DNA of 64,000 nucleotides from Paraniabella hibiscisoli (GCF_022512515.1 NZ_JAKWBK010000001.1:124001-188000); one strand, 5' to 3'; shown: positions 1 to 10,411, counted from the stretch's first letter. Notes: generated from the sequence alone by a model not told the origin. A program made the numbers and translations.

Positions 1-1
1 T

Positions 2-370
2 TACAGGAGAACAAAAGAAACTCCAACAAAAGCGATGAGGTATTATGTAAGTATACAAACAGGAATATCACTACTGGTGCTTTTTATTGTACTGCTATTT
101 GTAGACTACTTTTCGGCTACATCACTTGCCTTGTTCTCTATGTTCATTCTCGTTAGTCTTATTAACTGCGGCGCAATATTAGATCAGCGGCGATGGATAT
201 CTTACCTCGAAATAGCCCGGATCTGCCTCTTGCTGTTTATATGTTACTACTATTATCCCTCCAATTATACAGCTACCATTTTCGTATCGGCTATTATGAT
301 TGCGATTGTTTACTTCAGCGACATTCAACGTTTTTACACAAGGGTTTTATACAGCAGGTCGAAAACTTAG
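2..370 (+). CDS. C-terminal part of a polytopic membrane protein (sterol desaturase-like tail?)
   Basis: The frame is open from the window edge with no stop before the first ATG at 35, so this is probably the 3' end of a longer gene and not a complete one. The visible ~120 residues contain three to four hydrophobic stretches separated by a short polar turn (GAILDQRRWISYLEIAR), then a basic tail. A similar turn followed by a helix is familiar from the C-terminal extension of Bacteroidota sterol-desaturase/fatty-acid-hydroxylase proteins. The catalytic His clusters of that family would lie outside the window, so the assignment is tentative. Confidence 0.5.
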   Translation, partial: YRRTKETPTKAMRYYVSIQTGISLLVLFIVLLFVDYFSATSLALFSMFILVSLINCGAILDQRRWISYLEIARICLLLFICYYYYPSNYTATIFVSAIMIAIVYFSDIQRFYTRVLYSRSKT

Positions 371-412
371 CCATGCAAATTTATCACCAGGTATAAATTA
401 GTGAGGCATCAC

Positions 413-652
413 CTAGCGGTTAGACTTAAATAACACAATAGCCGTAACAAAGTCAGTTTCTCCGGAGTCACTGCCCCGTTGAATCTTAATGTCTTCAATA
501 ATCAGATCAGGGTAATCGCTGATGCGTTGTTCTACCTGAATTTTTAAGGATTGAAAGATTGGAAGATCAATCATTTTCTGATCCTTCTCCATGGTACTTA
601 ATTCTTTTTTTAGATCGGCTTTATTTAAGTCGATAGAAATAGGCTCGAGCAT
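413..652 (-). CDS. Small hypothetical protein (79 aa)
   Basis: This is an open frame of 79 residues starting at ATG 652 and facing away from the metal-cluster gene at 831. The product is acidic and basic mixed, with no signal peptide or membrane segment. Its C-terminal half (DLIIEDIKIQRGSDSGETDF...TAIVLFKSNR) looks like alternating beta strands. I recognise no family. It is kept because it has ordinary codon use for this genome, a plausible ATG, and no better frame competes on either strand. Confidence 0.45.
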   Translation of the reverse strand: MLEPISIDLNKADLKKELSTMEKDQKMIDLPIFQSLKIQVEQRISDYPDLIIEDIKIQRGSDSGETDFVTAIVLFKSNR

Positions 653-811
653 AGCTTTACAGTTGAGGGCTTCAAAATGGTTTGGGCAATTTATAGTTGC
701 CGGGCTTTACCAAAAATAAACATTCCTGCCAGTATCGCTGCCAGAAGTTTTTAATCACATTAACTAATCTTATGATTTTTTTAGATTTCTCTTGGTAGTT
801 TAAATACGAAT

Positions 812-838
812 ATGCAACTTTGTTGCAGTTTTGCAACA
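812..838. promoter_or_regulatory. Overlapping GCAAC/GTTGC palindromes, candidate metalloregulator operator
   Basis: Immediately before the His-rich gene lies ATGCAACTTTGTTGCAG followed by TTTTGCAACA. GCAAC-ttt-GTTGC forms one inverted repeat, and the same GTTGC pairs again with a downstream GCAAC. Fur/Zur-family sites are often A+T-flanked palindromes of this type. Assignment to Zur (or another metal sensor) is inferred from the His-rich, TonB-linked cluster that follows, not from a known box. Confidence 0.45.
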
Positions 839-1190
839 GTCGTATCAACATACAAGGCATAGATTCAAACAAGCCGGAGCTATAGGATGCTTTCTCCTGC
901 TTTCGTTTGTGCTCTATATCCAAGCGTTTCATCACCACCACGACTCTTCTGAAACGGCAACTACCACCCAGGTAAAAAAGTTAACTACAGGCAGCGAACA
1001 TTGTTCTATCTGCGATCATATTAATACGCGTAACATCAGCGGAGCTCCCGAACAACTTAGCTATTCTTTAGCAGCACCAATACTACAGGTTTATAATCCA
1101 TATAGTTACTATATCAATATAGACAGGAAGCTTTTCCTACAGGCTTATACAAACAAGGGCCCACCTTCTTCCAACCTGTTTACCATCTAA
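831..1190 (+). CDS. His-rich membrane-anchored small protein preceding a TonB receptor
   Basis: The protein is 119 residues. A hydrophobic segment at about residues 17-32 (IGCFLLLSFVLYIQAF) is followed directly by HHHHD and later by a CSICD (CxxC) motif, so the exported part can bind metal. The only in-frame start is TTG 831, because a stop lies upstream at 801; a frame error hiding an ATG is possible. It opens a same-strand cluster with a TonB-dependent receptor and two His-containing lipoproteins. I infer a periplasmic metal-binding accessory in uptake of zinc or copper; no named family was recognised. Confidence 0.6.
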   Translation: MQQSYQHTRHRFKQAGAIGCFLLLSFVLYIQAFHHHHDSSETATTTQVKKLTTGSEHCSICDHINTRNISGAPEQLSYSLAAPILQVYNPYSYYINIDRKLFLQAYTNKGPPSSNLFTI

Positions 1191-1375
1191 CCAGCCTTTA
1201 AGGCTTTTTTATCATTTTTGCTATTTACAATAGCGATCATTTTACTGTCCAGGTTATAGTCCGGTAGCAATCACCATCATTGTTATGTTGGCTATCGTGT
1301 CTTTCCAGGGTTCCTGCCATTGTTTTATGAGTAGGCACCCTATAGCACGCGCACCTGCTACAGCAGTTTTTTACT

Positions 1376-3781
1376 ATGAAGTTTTTACTGATGCTGTGTT
1401 GCATAACCTTATGCAATACTGCCCGCACGCAATCTCATCAAATCATTGTAACCGTTTCTGACGATGAGCATCTGCCCGTAACCGCGCTTCGATTGAGCTT
1501 AAACCCTATACCGCAGGCATCAGCGACTCAACGGGTCGCTATATTTTTCGCGAAGTAAAGACAGGTCCTTACGAAGTTAAGGTCTCCTTGCAGGGGTACA
1601 AAACCGTTGTAAAAACAGGCGTTCTGAATCAAAACGATGTATCACTGATCATAAGGTTACACCCGGAAAGTCACACATTAAAGGAGGTAATAGTTCAAAA
1701 TAATTCTACTGCTCAAAGAAAAAGAAACCATGCTCAACATGGATATTGTAAAAGCAGGTTTTATTCAACAGCACCTGGGTGGCAGCCTGATGCAGAGCCT
1801 GCAACGATTGCCCGGTGTAAAAACCATCGGGATTGGTTCGGGGCAATCCAAACCTCTTATCAGGGGACTGGGTTTTAATCGCGTGGTGGTACTGGACAGG
1901 GGAATTAAGCATGAAGGCCAGCAATGGGGAGCGGACCACGGTTTGGAAATAGATCAGTTTACTGTACAGGAAGTGGAAATACTTAAAGGCCCTGCATCTT
2001 TTACTTACGGGTCCGATGCTATCGGCGGCGCCGTAAACATTAAGCGCCCTCCCTTACCCGCCCCGCAAACATTTGGAGGTGATATAAACCTGATAGGCAA
2101 GACTAATAATAACCTGTTAGGCACTTCCATTAATGTATATGCCAGAACACAACGCTGGATGACAACAGCACGCTTTACCCTTCAGGACTATGGGGACTAC
2201 CGGGTACCTGCAGACAGGTTGTATATTTATGACTTTGCAGTAGACCTTTACAACCACTACCTCCGTAATACGGCAGGGCGGGAAACCGGTTTACATCTAA
2301 ATACCGGCTATATTGGCGACCGGGTAAAATCGATCTTTTATTTAAGCCATACTTACTCGAAAACAGGCTTCTTCGCCAATGCACATGGGCTGGAACCCCG
2401 ACAGGTAGATGTGGCTATGCATGATGCCAGCAGCAGGGATATATTAAGTCCTTATCAAAGAGTTAACCATTTCAAGGCACTCAACCATACGAGCTTTCAA
2501 ATCAACCAACATCAACTGGAGCTGGAGAGCGGTTTTCAAAATAATGTAAGGCAGGAATATAATCACTATGTAAACCATGGTTACATGCCCGCAATATATC
2601 CGGACTCCCTGGGTATTCCGCGCAACCTGGAACGGGCTTTCGACAAACAGGTTTACTCGCTTCATCTCCGGGATCATCTCCAACTCAATGAACATAAAGT
2701 GGAGTTCGGCCTGAATGGTGAACTGCAGCACAATACCATTAACGGCTGGAGCTTCCTGGTTCCTGCCTTCAACCAACAGAGTTGGGGAACATATATATAC
2801 GATAAATGGAACCTGACTCAAAAACTACTGTTGCATGGGGCACTGAGGTACGACCATGTGCATCTCGCGATGAAGAAATATACAGATTGGTTTCCATCTG
2901 CTACCACCATCAATGGACAAACACAGCAGGAATACCTGGTAAGAGCTGACAATATAAACCGCAGCTTCAACAGCGTTACGGGCTCCTTAGGCTTTAACTA
3001 CAATACGAATCGCTGGGAGCTGAAAGGCAATATAGGCAAGAGTTTCAGAGTACCCATCGCCAAAGAGCTGGGAGCCAACGGCGTAAATTATCATTACTTC
3101 AGTTACGAAAAAGGGAATACTTACTTAAAGCCGGAAGAGTCTTACCAGCTGGACCTGGGCGCCGCTTATGACAACGCTGTCGTACGCATTCAGTTGAATC
3201 CCTTCTTTAACTATTTCTCCAACTATATCTACTTAAACCCTACAGCCAACCACGATTACTTCTATGGCGCAGGCAACCAGGTATTTGAATATGCCCAGGC
3301 CAGGGTTATGCGATACGGAGGAGAATTACAGGTTAAATACCAGCCCTGGGAGAACCTTAGTACAGAGGTATTGGGTGAATATATCTATGCCAAACAATTA
3401 TCAGGAGATAAAAAAGGTTACACGCTACCCTTCTCCCCGCCGGCATCGGTACTATTCAATATTACTTATAGGCCGGCACATACAGGCATTTTCACCAATA
3501 CCTATTTATCGGTTGATTACCGGGTAACTGCAGCGCAAAACAATATTGTGCCACCCGAGAAGAAAACCGATGGATACACGCTATTGAATCTTCAGGCCGG
3601 CACCCGCTTTCTCATACAGGAGCAGCAGGCAGAGTTAAGTCTTCAATTGCAAAATGCTTTAAACACCCGTTACCTGAGCCATACAAGCTTTTACCGGCTG
3701 ATTGGTTTGCCTGAACAGGGCCGAAACCTGGTGCTGTCATTAAAAATACCCTTCAGCTTTAAACAGGCTACACAACCGTAA
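1376..3781 (+). CDS. TonB-dependent outer-membrane receptor, probable metal uptake
   Basis: The product is an outer-membrane active transporter energised by TonB. It has a signal peptide (MKFLLMLCCITLCNTARTQ), a carboxypeptidase-regulatory-like N-domain (DSTGRYIFREVKTGPYEVKV, then GYKTVVKTG), the plug (LQRLPGVKTIGIGSGQSKPLIRG, VEILKGPASFTYGSDAIGGAVNI), and a long barrel ending in a hydrophobic C-terminal strand. The coding sequence changes frame near 1500 and again near 1710 (AAAGAAAAAGAAA), and the last frame is open to 3781. Rejoined it is about 800 residues, normal for the family. Its neighbours are a His-rich small protein upstream and two DUF4625-type lipoproteins downstream on the same strand. 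The metal substrate is inferred from those neighbours. Confidence 0.88.
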
Positions 3782-3810
3782 TTTATAAGTCTCCATAGTT
3801 ATGAAATGAC

Positions 3811-3826
3811 CATAAAAATTTTTATG
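3811..3826. other. Perfect 16-bp A/T palindrome CATAAAAATTTTTATG
   Basis: This self-complementary sequence lies in the gap between the TonB receptor and the first lipoprotein. It could be a regulator site or part of a weak terminator. No G+C-rich stem accompanies it, so a regulator site or chance is as likely. Confidence 0.3.
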
Positions 3827-3866
3827 CAAAATTCCATGTAGCTAAAATCAAATAAAAAATATACAC

Positions 3867-4343
3867 ATGAAACAAAAGCAATTATTAACCAGCCTACTGG
3901 GTCTCTTATTATTGATCGCGGCCTGTTCTAAAAAAGACCAGGATGCCATTGACACTACTTACCCCGAAATTGATGTGCTCACGGCCGGAGCTTTTCCGAA
4001 GCAATGCAGCGAGGTGCAGCGGGGGCAGTCCTTCACCGCTAGGATCCACGCAAGCGACAATAAGGAACTGGGATCGGTAAGTATTGACATCCATCACAAT
4101 TTCGATCACCATTCGCATAGCACAGAAGTAGCAGGCTGCAATATGGATGCGGTAAAGACGCCGGTAAAGCCCATGGTGCTGATACAAACCATTAATGTAC
4201 CCGGCGGCCAAACCAGCTATGTAGCTGAGCAGACCATTCATATACCGGCAGATGTAGATGCGGGTGACTATCATTTTTTGATACGTGTTACAGATAAGGA
4301 AGGCTGGCAAACTATAAAAGGCCTCAGTATAAAAATTAAATAA
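3867..4343 (+). CDS. DUF4625-type lipoprotein, His-rich
   Basis: This is a 158-residue lipoprotein with a type II signal peptide and lipobox (LLLLIAAC, Cys about residue 20). The mature part has the Ig-like DUF4625 pattern: TYPEIDV near the start, ASDNKELGSVSIDIHHNFDHHSH in the middle, and DAGDYHFLIRVTDKEGW near the end. The HHNFDHHSH run and two further Cys suggest metal binding. It follows the TonB receptor and is followed by a longer relative, so it likely acts at the cell envelope in the same uptake system. The family has no established biochemical role that I know of. Confidence 0.75.
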   Translation: MKQKQLLTSLLGLLLLIAACSKKDQDAIDTTYPEIDVLTAGAFPKQCSEVQRGQSFTARIHASDNKELGSVSIDIHHNFDHHSHSTEVAGCNMDAVKTPVKPMVLIQTINVPGGQTSYVAEQTIHIPADVDAGDYHFLIRVTDKEGWQTIKGLSIKIK

Positions 4344-4440
4344 GCAGCCCTTAACCCCGCGGCAAAATGGCACCCACTAAAAGTGCACTATAATTTCTAA
4401 AAATCAATCATAATTATCATTCTTAAAAACTAAAAACAGT

Positions 4441-5445
4441 ATGAAAAAATTTCTCAGTAGCTTCAGTATCTTTTTGTTGCTTGTTGCAGCAGTAACCAGT
4501 TGTAACAAGAACGAAGACATAGTAGCCAAGCCAATAGTAACCGGCCTTGAGGTAGGTACAGGCAATAACAAGACCGCTTATGCGGGGTCGGACCTGCACA
4601 TTGAAGGAGACATAGTGGCAACAGGAACGATCGAAAACGTCGTAGTAGAAATCCATCCTAAAGCTGGCTCAGGATGGCTATTCAACCAGGCATTCACCGA
4701 TGGATATACAGGCAATAAAAACGCAAATTTTCATGAACATATTGAAATTCCAGCCAACGCTGCTGCGGGCGACTACAACCTGCAAGTTAAAGTTGCAGAT
4801 AAATCGGGCAATGTTACCGTAGTAGAATCAGCCTTAAAAATAGAGCGTAAAAACCCAAGCGCTGCCCTTATTTTCACTAAGATCACCGGAACCGGAGTAG
4901 AAGGGCATGGAGATCATTTTCACGGTTTGGCCGCTGCAATAGAAGGTGCATCTGATACGATCCTGTTTGATGAAAAAGGTACAGCTATATCTAACGCGCA
5001 TCTGCACCTGGAACCGGAAAGTATTTATAAAATAGGATTAAAAACCTATAATGCAAGCGGTGCTGAGACACAAAATCAATACATAGCCAACGCTGCCGCT
5101 GCAGCTAACTATAAAGCTTTCTTAACCGGAGGCAGCTTTATTCTCAACCCCAATTCCCCGGCAGGTGAGGGCGCTATTTTTCAGACACGCGAAACTCAAT
5201 ATGCAGACGGCACAACCGTATCGGGAGCAACCAGTACCACAGGAGTCATTTCTTATTTTATAGTTGGACATGCTAACCAGGGGGAAAAAGACGTTGCGTT
5301 TGTGATGCGTAAATTAAACGCTAATGTGAAACCAACTATTACGCGCGTAGATTGGAACCGCACAGACTACGCAACCGCTTTTGCAGGTACTAATGAGCTG
5401 GAATTAAAGTTCGAAATTCATGCAGAAGACGGGCACGATCATTAA
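4441..5445 (+). CDS. DUF4625-type lipoprotein, longer paralogue
   Basis: The product is 334 residues with lipobox VAAVTSC at about residue 21. Residues ~30-135 repeat the DUF4625-like layout of the preceding gene (AYAGSDLHIEGDI, HEHIEIPANAAAGDYNLQVKVADKSGNV). A second region carries several His clusters (GHGDHFHGL, NAHLHLEP) and the C terminus ends EDGHDH. These repeated HxH motifs support a metal-handling role. It is the last gene of the cluster, followed by a stem-loop and a convergent gene. Confidence 0.72.
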   Translation: MKKFLSSFSIFLLLVAAVTSCNKNEDIVAKPIVTGLEVGTGNNKTAYAGSDLHIEGDIVATGTIENVVVEIHPKAGSGWLFNQAFTDGYTGNKNANFHEHIEIPANAAAGDYNLQVKVADKSGNVTVVESALKIERKNPSAALIFTKITGTGVEGHGDHFHGLAAAIEGASDTILFDEKGTAISNAHLHLEPESIYKIGLKTYNASGAETQNQYIANAAAAANYKAFLTGGSFILNPNSPAGEGAIFQTRETQYADGTTVSGATSTTGVISYFIVGHANQGEKDVAFVMRKLNANVKPTITRVDWNRTDYATAFAGTNELELKFEIHAEDGHDH

Positions 5446-5447
5446 TT

Positions 5448-5475
5448 ACCGGGCGCAATTGAAACCCGGTTTCAA
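5448..5475 (+). terminator. Stem-loop after the lipoprotein gene
   Basis: ACCGGG at 5448-5453 pairs with CCCGGT at 5465-5470, followed by a short T run. It sits two bases after the stop codon. The stem is short, so it may be a weak terminator or an mRNA-end stabiliser. Confidence 0.45.
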
Positions 5476-5560
5476 AGCAGCGTTCAGCCTTTTGATCCAA
5501 CAAATGACTCAGGCGTTTAACACTCATTCAATCTGGCTTTTTTAATCGGAGGTTTAAATG

Positions 5561-5597
5561 GAGAATCCGCGAAAGTAATTTCGTGGATTTCTCTTTA
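5561..5597. terminator. Bidirectional terminator between convergent genes
   Basis: GAGAATCCGCGAAA and TTTCGTGGATTTCTC pair over about 14 bp, with one bulge and one G-T pair, around a GTAA loop. It lies between the lipoprotein gene (+) and the DUF421 gene (-). Confidence 0.65.
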
Positions 5598-5599
5598 TA

Positions 5600-6307
5600 C
5601 TAATACCATTTTGATGCACATCCTTCAGACCATTTGGCTCCATCGCAATCTTTACAGGGAGTTATAGGTCCCTGTATTTTATCTTCGGTATACCCGCAGC
5701 ATACACAGGAGTACAATCCATCTGCGGGATAATAATCTGTATAGAACTTTTTAATCTTATCGGGTAGAATATGCAGACCTGGTTTAATTTCATCCGGAGG
5801 CTTTTTAAAAACACTTACATCGCCGTTTACTTCGAGTATGGCATATTTTACCTGGCCCAGGTGCTCTATTCCCGCCAGCCGCAGCTCCATAAAGAATTCG
5901 TCAAATGAAATATTTTCATTTTTTACAACCTCTTCGGTGTAACGTCCATCTTTAATGATGGTGACAGGCTTACCCTCTATCATCCTTTCAAACTTATCAG
6001 ATTTGATCAGAAGCCAGGTAACCAGTTTATAGAATAGAATAATGCTAACAATGGTTAGAACAGCGGGGAGCACGCCTACATCCTTATAAAAGCCCATATC
6101 TCCTGCAGCGGATCCCAGGGTAAGAATAATTACCAGCTCAAAAACGGTCAACTGCCTCACGCCCTTCTTGCCAGTCAGCCTGAGAGCTAGTAAAACGATT
6201 ATGAAGGATATGAAACACCGTACAACTACTTCAAATAAAAATACCCACTCATCCTGCCCAAGAAAAAATTCTCTGGCATTAAATATACTCAGGCTGCGTG
6301 CATTCAT
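5600..6307 (-). CDS. DUF421/YetF-like membrane protein with C-terminal Cys cluster
   Basis: The protein is 235 residues and intact. Three transmembrane helices (about residues 20-110) include the typical RLTGKKGVRQLTVFELVIILTLGSAAGD stretch of the DUF421 family. A cytoplasmic alpha/beta domain follows (GKPVTIIKDGRYTEEVVKNENISFDEFFMELRLAGI). The C terminus holds CVCCGY...TPCKDCDG, a possible zinc-binding knuckle absent from the Bacillus YetF/YdfS forms I know. Function of the family is not established. It lies just downstream of glnS on the same strand. Confidence 0.85.
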   Translation of the reverse strand: MNARSLSIFNAREFFLGQDEWVFLFEVVVRCFISFIIVLLALRLTGKKGVRQLTVFELVIILTLGSAAGDMGFYKDVGVLPAVLTIVSIILFYKLVTWLLIKSDKFERMIEGKPVTIIKDGRYTEEVVKNENISFDEFFMELRLAGIEHLGQVKYAILEVNGDVSVFKKPPDEIKPGLHILPDKIKKFYTDYYPADGLYSCVCCGYTEDKIQGPITPCKDCDGAKWSEGCASKWY

Positions 6308-6350
6308 AACTATCTATTAATTATGAACCCATGCAAAAACAATGCTAATA

Positions 6351-8022
6351 CTACTTGCCTGCTTTAGCCCAGCTATCTTTCAACGTAACGGTACGGTTAA
6401 ACACCAAAAGATCTTTAGGACTTTCCTTATCCAGCACAAAGTACCCCTTGCGCAGAAACTGGAAACGGTCTGCTATGACGGCTTCTTTCAATGCAGGCTC
6501 AGCCAGCGCTCCGTTCAATACCGTTAAAGAGTTCGTATTAATATAAGATTGAAATTCGCCTTCTTCGTTTGCAGGATTCTCCACAGTAAATAAGCGGTCA
6601 TATTCATTGATCTGTATCGCAATATGATCTTTAGCATTTACCCAATGCAGGGTTCCTTTCACATTGATGCCCGAAGTATCGGCGCCACTCTTACTTTCCG
6701 GTATATAACTGCAATTCAGCTGTGTTACATTACCCGCTTCGTCCTTTACCACTTCATCGCATTGAATAATATAGGCATGCTTTAACCGAACTTTCTGACC
6801 GGGCGCTAAACGGAAATATTTTTTAGGCGGATTCTCCATAAAGTCTTCCCGTTCTATATACAGCTCATTGCTGAAAGATATTTCGCGGGTACCCGTATTA
6901 GAATCCTCGGGATTGTTTTCAGCTATCAGCAACTCACTTTCCTTTTCATAATTGGTGATCACCACTTTCACAGGATCGAACACCACCATTCTTCTTAAAG
7001 CGATCTTATTCAAATGTTCGCGGGCACAAAACTCCAGCAAACCAAGGTCTACCATATTATCACGTTTGCCCACCCCGATCCGGTCGCAAAAATCACGAAT
7101 GCTTTCCGGCGTATAACCCCGGCGGCGATAACCAGCAATGGTAGGCATGCGGGGGTCATCCCAACCCGATACATACTTTTCATTTACCAGCTGCAGCAGC
7201 TTTCTTTTACTGGTTACTGTATGACTAAGGTTTCTTCTCGCAAACTCATATTGTTTAGACGGGAATATGCCCAGCTTCTCAATTAACCAGTCGTACACTT
7301 CGCGATGAGGCACAAATTCCATCGTACAGATGGAGTGCGTAATATTTTCTATAGAATCGCTTTGACCATGTGCAAAATCGTACATGGGGTAAATACACCA
7401 GGCATCACCGGTACGATGGTGGTGCGCGTGTTTAATACGGTACAGAATAGGATCGCGCATCAACATATTCGACGATTCCATATCTATTTTGGCCCTCAGT
7501 ACTTTCTCGCCATCTTTATATTTACCGGCACGCATGTCAGCAAACAGCTGCAGGTTTTCTGCTACCGATCTTTCAGCATATTGGTTACGATGTCCTGGCT
7601 GTGTAGGCGTTCCTTTTTGTTGCGCAATTTCTTCGCTGGAACTGTCATCCACATAGGCCAGTTTATTATTGATCAGCTTTACTGCATATGCATACAGGGT
7701 TTCAAAATAGTCGGAAGCGTACAGTTCATGCTTCCATTCAAAACCCAGCCATTTAATATCTTCCTTAATACTCTCTACATATTCAGTGTCTTCAGTAACC
7801 GGATTGGTATCGTCAAAACGCAGGTTGGTGCCTCCACCGAATTTTTTGTCAGTCCAAAATTCAGGCAAATGCTACTGGCATGGCCAATATGTAAATATCC
7901 ATTAGGCTCTGGGGAAAACGGGTCATTATAGACTCATATTTCCCTTCCGACAGATCATTCTCTACGATTTCTTCTAAAAAATTGAGGCTTTTTTCCTCTT
8001 CTACATGCTTATCTACGCTCAT
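6351..8022 (-). CDS. glnS: Glutaminyl-tRNA synthetase
   Basis: This class I synthetase charges tRNA-Gln in the cytoplasm. The HIGH motif is read in [13 protein letters not shown], the family KMSKS variant as VTSKRKLL, and the catalytic fold and C-terminal anticodon-binding beta-barrels continue to the stop at 6351. The natural start is ATG 8022 ([15 protein letters not shown]...). The frame breaks near 7915 (CCCC run) and near 7860 (A run), which separates the N-terminal ~50 residues from the long open part. Rejoined length is about 557 residues, as expected. Because the enzyme is normally essential, sequence error is far more likely than inactivation. Confidence 0.93.
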
Positions 8023-8142
8023 ACTTGTTTTACTGGTGTGACGGCAAATTTAACTTTTTAAGCGGATTTTACAGTCATTCTTTATTTTGATTTTTTTAAT
8101 ACGAGCTGTTGCGACTCCGGCTGCTTAGCCGTTATACAGGTC

Positions 8143-8915
8143 ATGAAACGATTATACTCATTGGTCTTGTTCGCCGCTAACCTGCTTTTATTCTCCTGTA
8201 AAAAAATAAGATCGAAAATCCTGTTGTGGAAATCCCTGTTAAAACAGTGGCTTTTGCGATAAAAGATATTGATCTGAAAGAAAGGACCAACTGGATATTG
8301 ACAGGAGGCAGTCAACAATATTCTTTCAATATTATAGCAGACACATTGCACGCTGTTCCCGTAGGTGATCCCTATTCGCTCCGGTACGAACCAGTCCCCT
8401 ACACTTTTAACTATATAGGATTCGGGATGGTTTCTCCATCTTATTACCAAACGCCTGATGCATCTCTTAAAAGAGAGGTTTATGCCACTTCTCCTACAAT
8501 CATATTCCCCAATATTGCCGACCAGAGTGATGAAGCCAAACTTAAAAATGCCGATGCACTGATCGCTATAAATTATGAAACACCATCAGCCAATATCAAA
8601 GATGGCCAGTTCATTCACCGTAATACATTGATAGATTTTGAAACCGTTAATATTTCTGATGATGCGATCGTTACGGTGCTTCAAAGCGAAGAGACGAAAC
8701 CATGGCATTATAAAACCGGCTTCTATAAAGCAATTGTTGTAGCGGTTCCGGCAATATCTGTAAAAATCGGCACCGAAGTGTTTAAGGCACAGGTAATCGA
8801 CCCCAAGGGCATGTCTGGCAATGCCCACTATACTTTTAAAGTGGTATATGATGCGGGTAAGAAGGCAATATCCATCACAGATCTTGCGTCGAAAAAATGG
8901 TCAACCATCAACTAA
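8143..8915 (+). CDS. Hypothetical lipoprotein
   Basis: A type II signal peptide starts at ATG 8143 (MKRLYSLVLFAANLLLFSCKK). A run of seven A (about 8204-8210) then breaks the frame, and the rest continues as KIENPVVEIPVKTVAFAIKDIDLKERTNW to 8915, about 257 residues in all. The mature protein looks beta-rich. No conserved catalytic motif or named family was recognised. It is followed by a strong stem-loop. Confidence 0.65.
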
Positions 8916-8946
8916 TCTTTTCAAGTAACATTACATATTTCCGAGG

Positions 8947-8986
8947 GATAACGCCCCCACCTATTACAGCAAGGGCGTTATCCTTC
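8947..8986. terminator. Terminator between convergent lipoprotein genes
   Basis: GATAACGCCC at 8947-8956 pairs perfectly with GGGCGTTATC at 8973-8982 across a 16-nt loop. It separates two convergent genes and can serve both. Confidence 0.7.
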
Positions 8987-8995
8987 CCATATTAT

Positions 8996-9736
8996 TTACC
9001 TGCCTATATACTCATAAGTGGTAGTAGATACTGTTGCACTGTTAGAGGAGCTATTCTCTATAGATGCCGGGTAGCCATCTGAATTGACCATTATTTTTCT
9101 GGAAAATGTAACCGGCGCACCTGCAACACCGCGGTGTAAGTAATGCGCGTGGTCTTTTCAACCGCATTTTCGCCGGTTTGAGGTCTTATTTCTTCATAGC
9201 CATACCTTGATGCTTTAATATTAGTATGCGTGTAGCTTTCTTCCTCGGCGAGGTTGCCCGAAGTGCCAATCCACTTAAAGTTGGCAATATTCTTTTTATC
9301 GGCTGTATAGGTATATATTTTCTTGTTAAGGAGGTTACCCGGATAAAGAAGCATTTCTTCAACCCGGTCATCAAAATAAGTAAACGTAGACAACACCCCT
9401 TTGGTTCCATCATTATTATAGCCTTGCGAAAGCGCTATTCTTCCCTTATCATCATAACTATAGTCGTACCCATTTTGGCCATATCTTGTAAAGCGCAAGG
9501 TTGCAATATGCCCGCGCGCGTCATACGTCAATGCAACAGAGTCGGCTTCTGCGGGTCCTATATAACTTAATAGCCGCCATCACCGCTACGGTTATAGCGC
9601 ATTACGGTGGTATTACTGCCACTAACGGTTGTTGCGCGAGACACTAAAAATGTTTTAGGCAGGGGTGTAACGTCTTTATCTTTTTGCAGGAGCTAATAGA
9701 TGCGGCAATGATTAGTAAGCATATCAGGCTTCTCAT
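8996..9736 (-). CDS. Hypothetical lipoprotein with YD/RHS-like strand repeats, frame-broken
   Basis: ATG 9736 begins a signal peptide with lipobox (MRSLICLLIIAASISSCKK). The frame shifts near 9685 (A run), near 9570 and near 9125, after which the product ends ...TTTYEYIGR at the stop at 8996. The middle contains alternating repeats (LTYDARGHIATLRFTRYG, YDYSYDDKGRIALSQGYNNDG) that resemble the short YD-type beta hairpins of DUF4595-like Bacteroidota lipoproteins. Total length is about 247 residues. The role is unknown; export to the envelope is inferred from the lipobox. Confidence 0.6.
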
Positions 9737-9848
9737 TAGAATTGGATTTATTTTTTTGTATCGTGTTATCATAAGGATACTGCTACATTGTAACAGTACC
9801 AGTCAGGACTGAATTAAGCCGGGGAAAATACCAGGACGTATATCCTCT

Positions 9849-10411
9849 TTAAAAAGGAAGCGTGGCGTTGATTACTTTTTTAGCACCCTCCCTGGTAAAC
9901 AGGCTCAGATCTTTAATTTCAACCGTTCTGTCTTTAACCGTAATACTGCCGGTAGATTTTTCGCTTCCGGTAAATTGTTGATCATCCAATCCATTTCCCA
10001 CCCCCGATAAGCTAACCGCAACAATACCTGGCTCGGGTTCGGTCATAGGTAAAATGGATCCGCCATCATATATTTTCAAGGCAGGGTTGGTAGTAGCATC
10101 TTTCTCGTTTATAAACGTAATTTGTAACAACTCAAAATTGCTATTAGAGGGATCGTTGCTTTCGTTGTGCTGGCATAGTACAGAGAAATTTGCTTTTTCT
10201 TTATCACCAAAATACTGCGTTTCTATTTTACCTGAAACGGATTTACCGTCAAAGCTAAAATTGCCGGTTTTATCTTCGTCGCTATTCACTGTAAGTCCCG
10301 CGTCGCCGGCTGTTTCGGCTACCGTGTCGGCTGCTTTTTTCCATCACTGCCGCCGCAGGAATTAAGGGTTACTGAAAAAACAATTGCAGCAAGAATGGTT
10401 ATGTAGTTCAT
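9849..10411 (-). CDS. Hypothetical lipoprotein (~187 aa)
   Basis: ATG 10411 starts a lipoprotein signal (MNYITILAAIVFSVTLNSCGGSDGKK). An A run near 10340 breaks the frame, and the protein continues ADTVAETAGDAGLTVNSDEDKTGNF and on to 9849. The mature part alternates short beta strands (FSFDGKSVSGKIETQYFGDKEKANFSVLCQH) and ends KKVINATLPF. No named family was recognised. It is followed by a ~110-base gap and the previous lipoprotein on the same strand; a shared transcript is possible. Confidence 0.6.

Noticed and set aside
672..941. 89-residue minus-strand frame
   Set aside because: It overlaps the operator-like site and the His-rich gene, and the translation has no recognisable feature.
3909..4373. 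154-residue minus-strand frame
   Set aside because: It overlaps the DUF4625 lipoprotein gene, which has a proper signal peptide and paralogue.
7305..7931. 208-residue plus-strand open frame
   Set aside because: It is antisense to glnS, which has clear synthetase motifs; the frame is a shadow.
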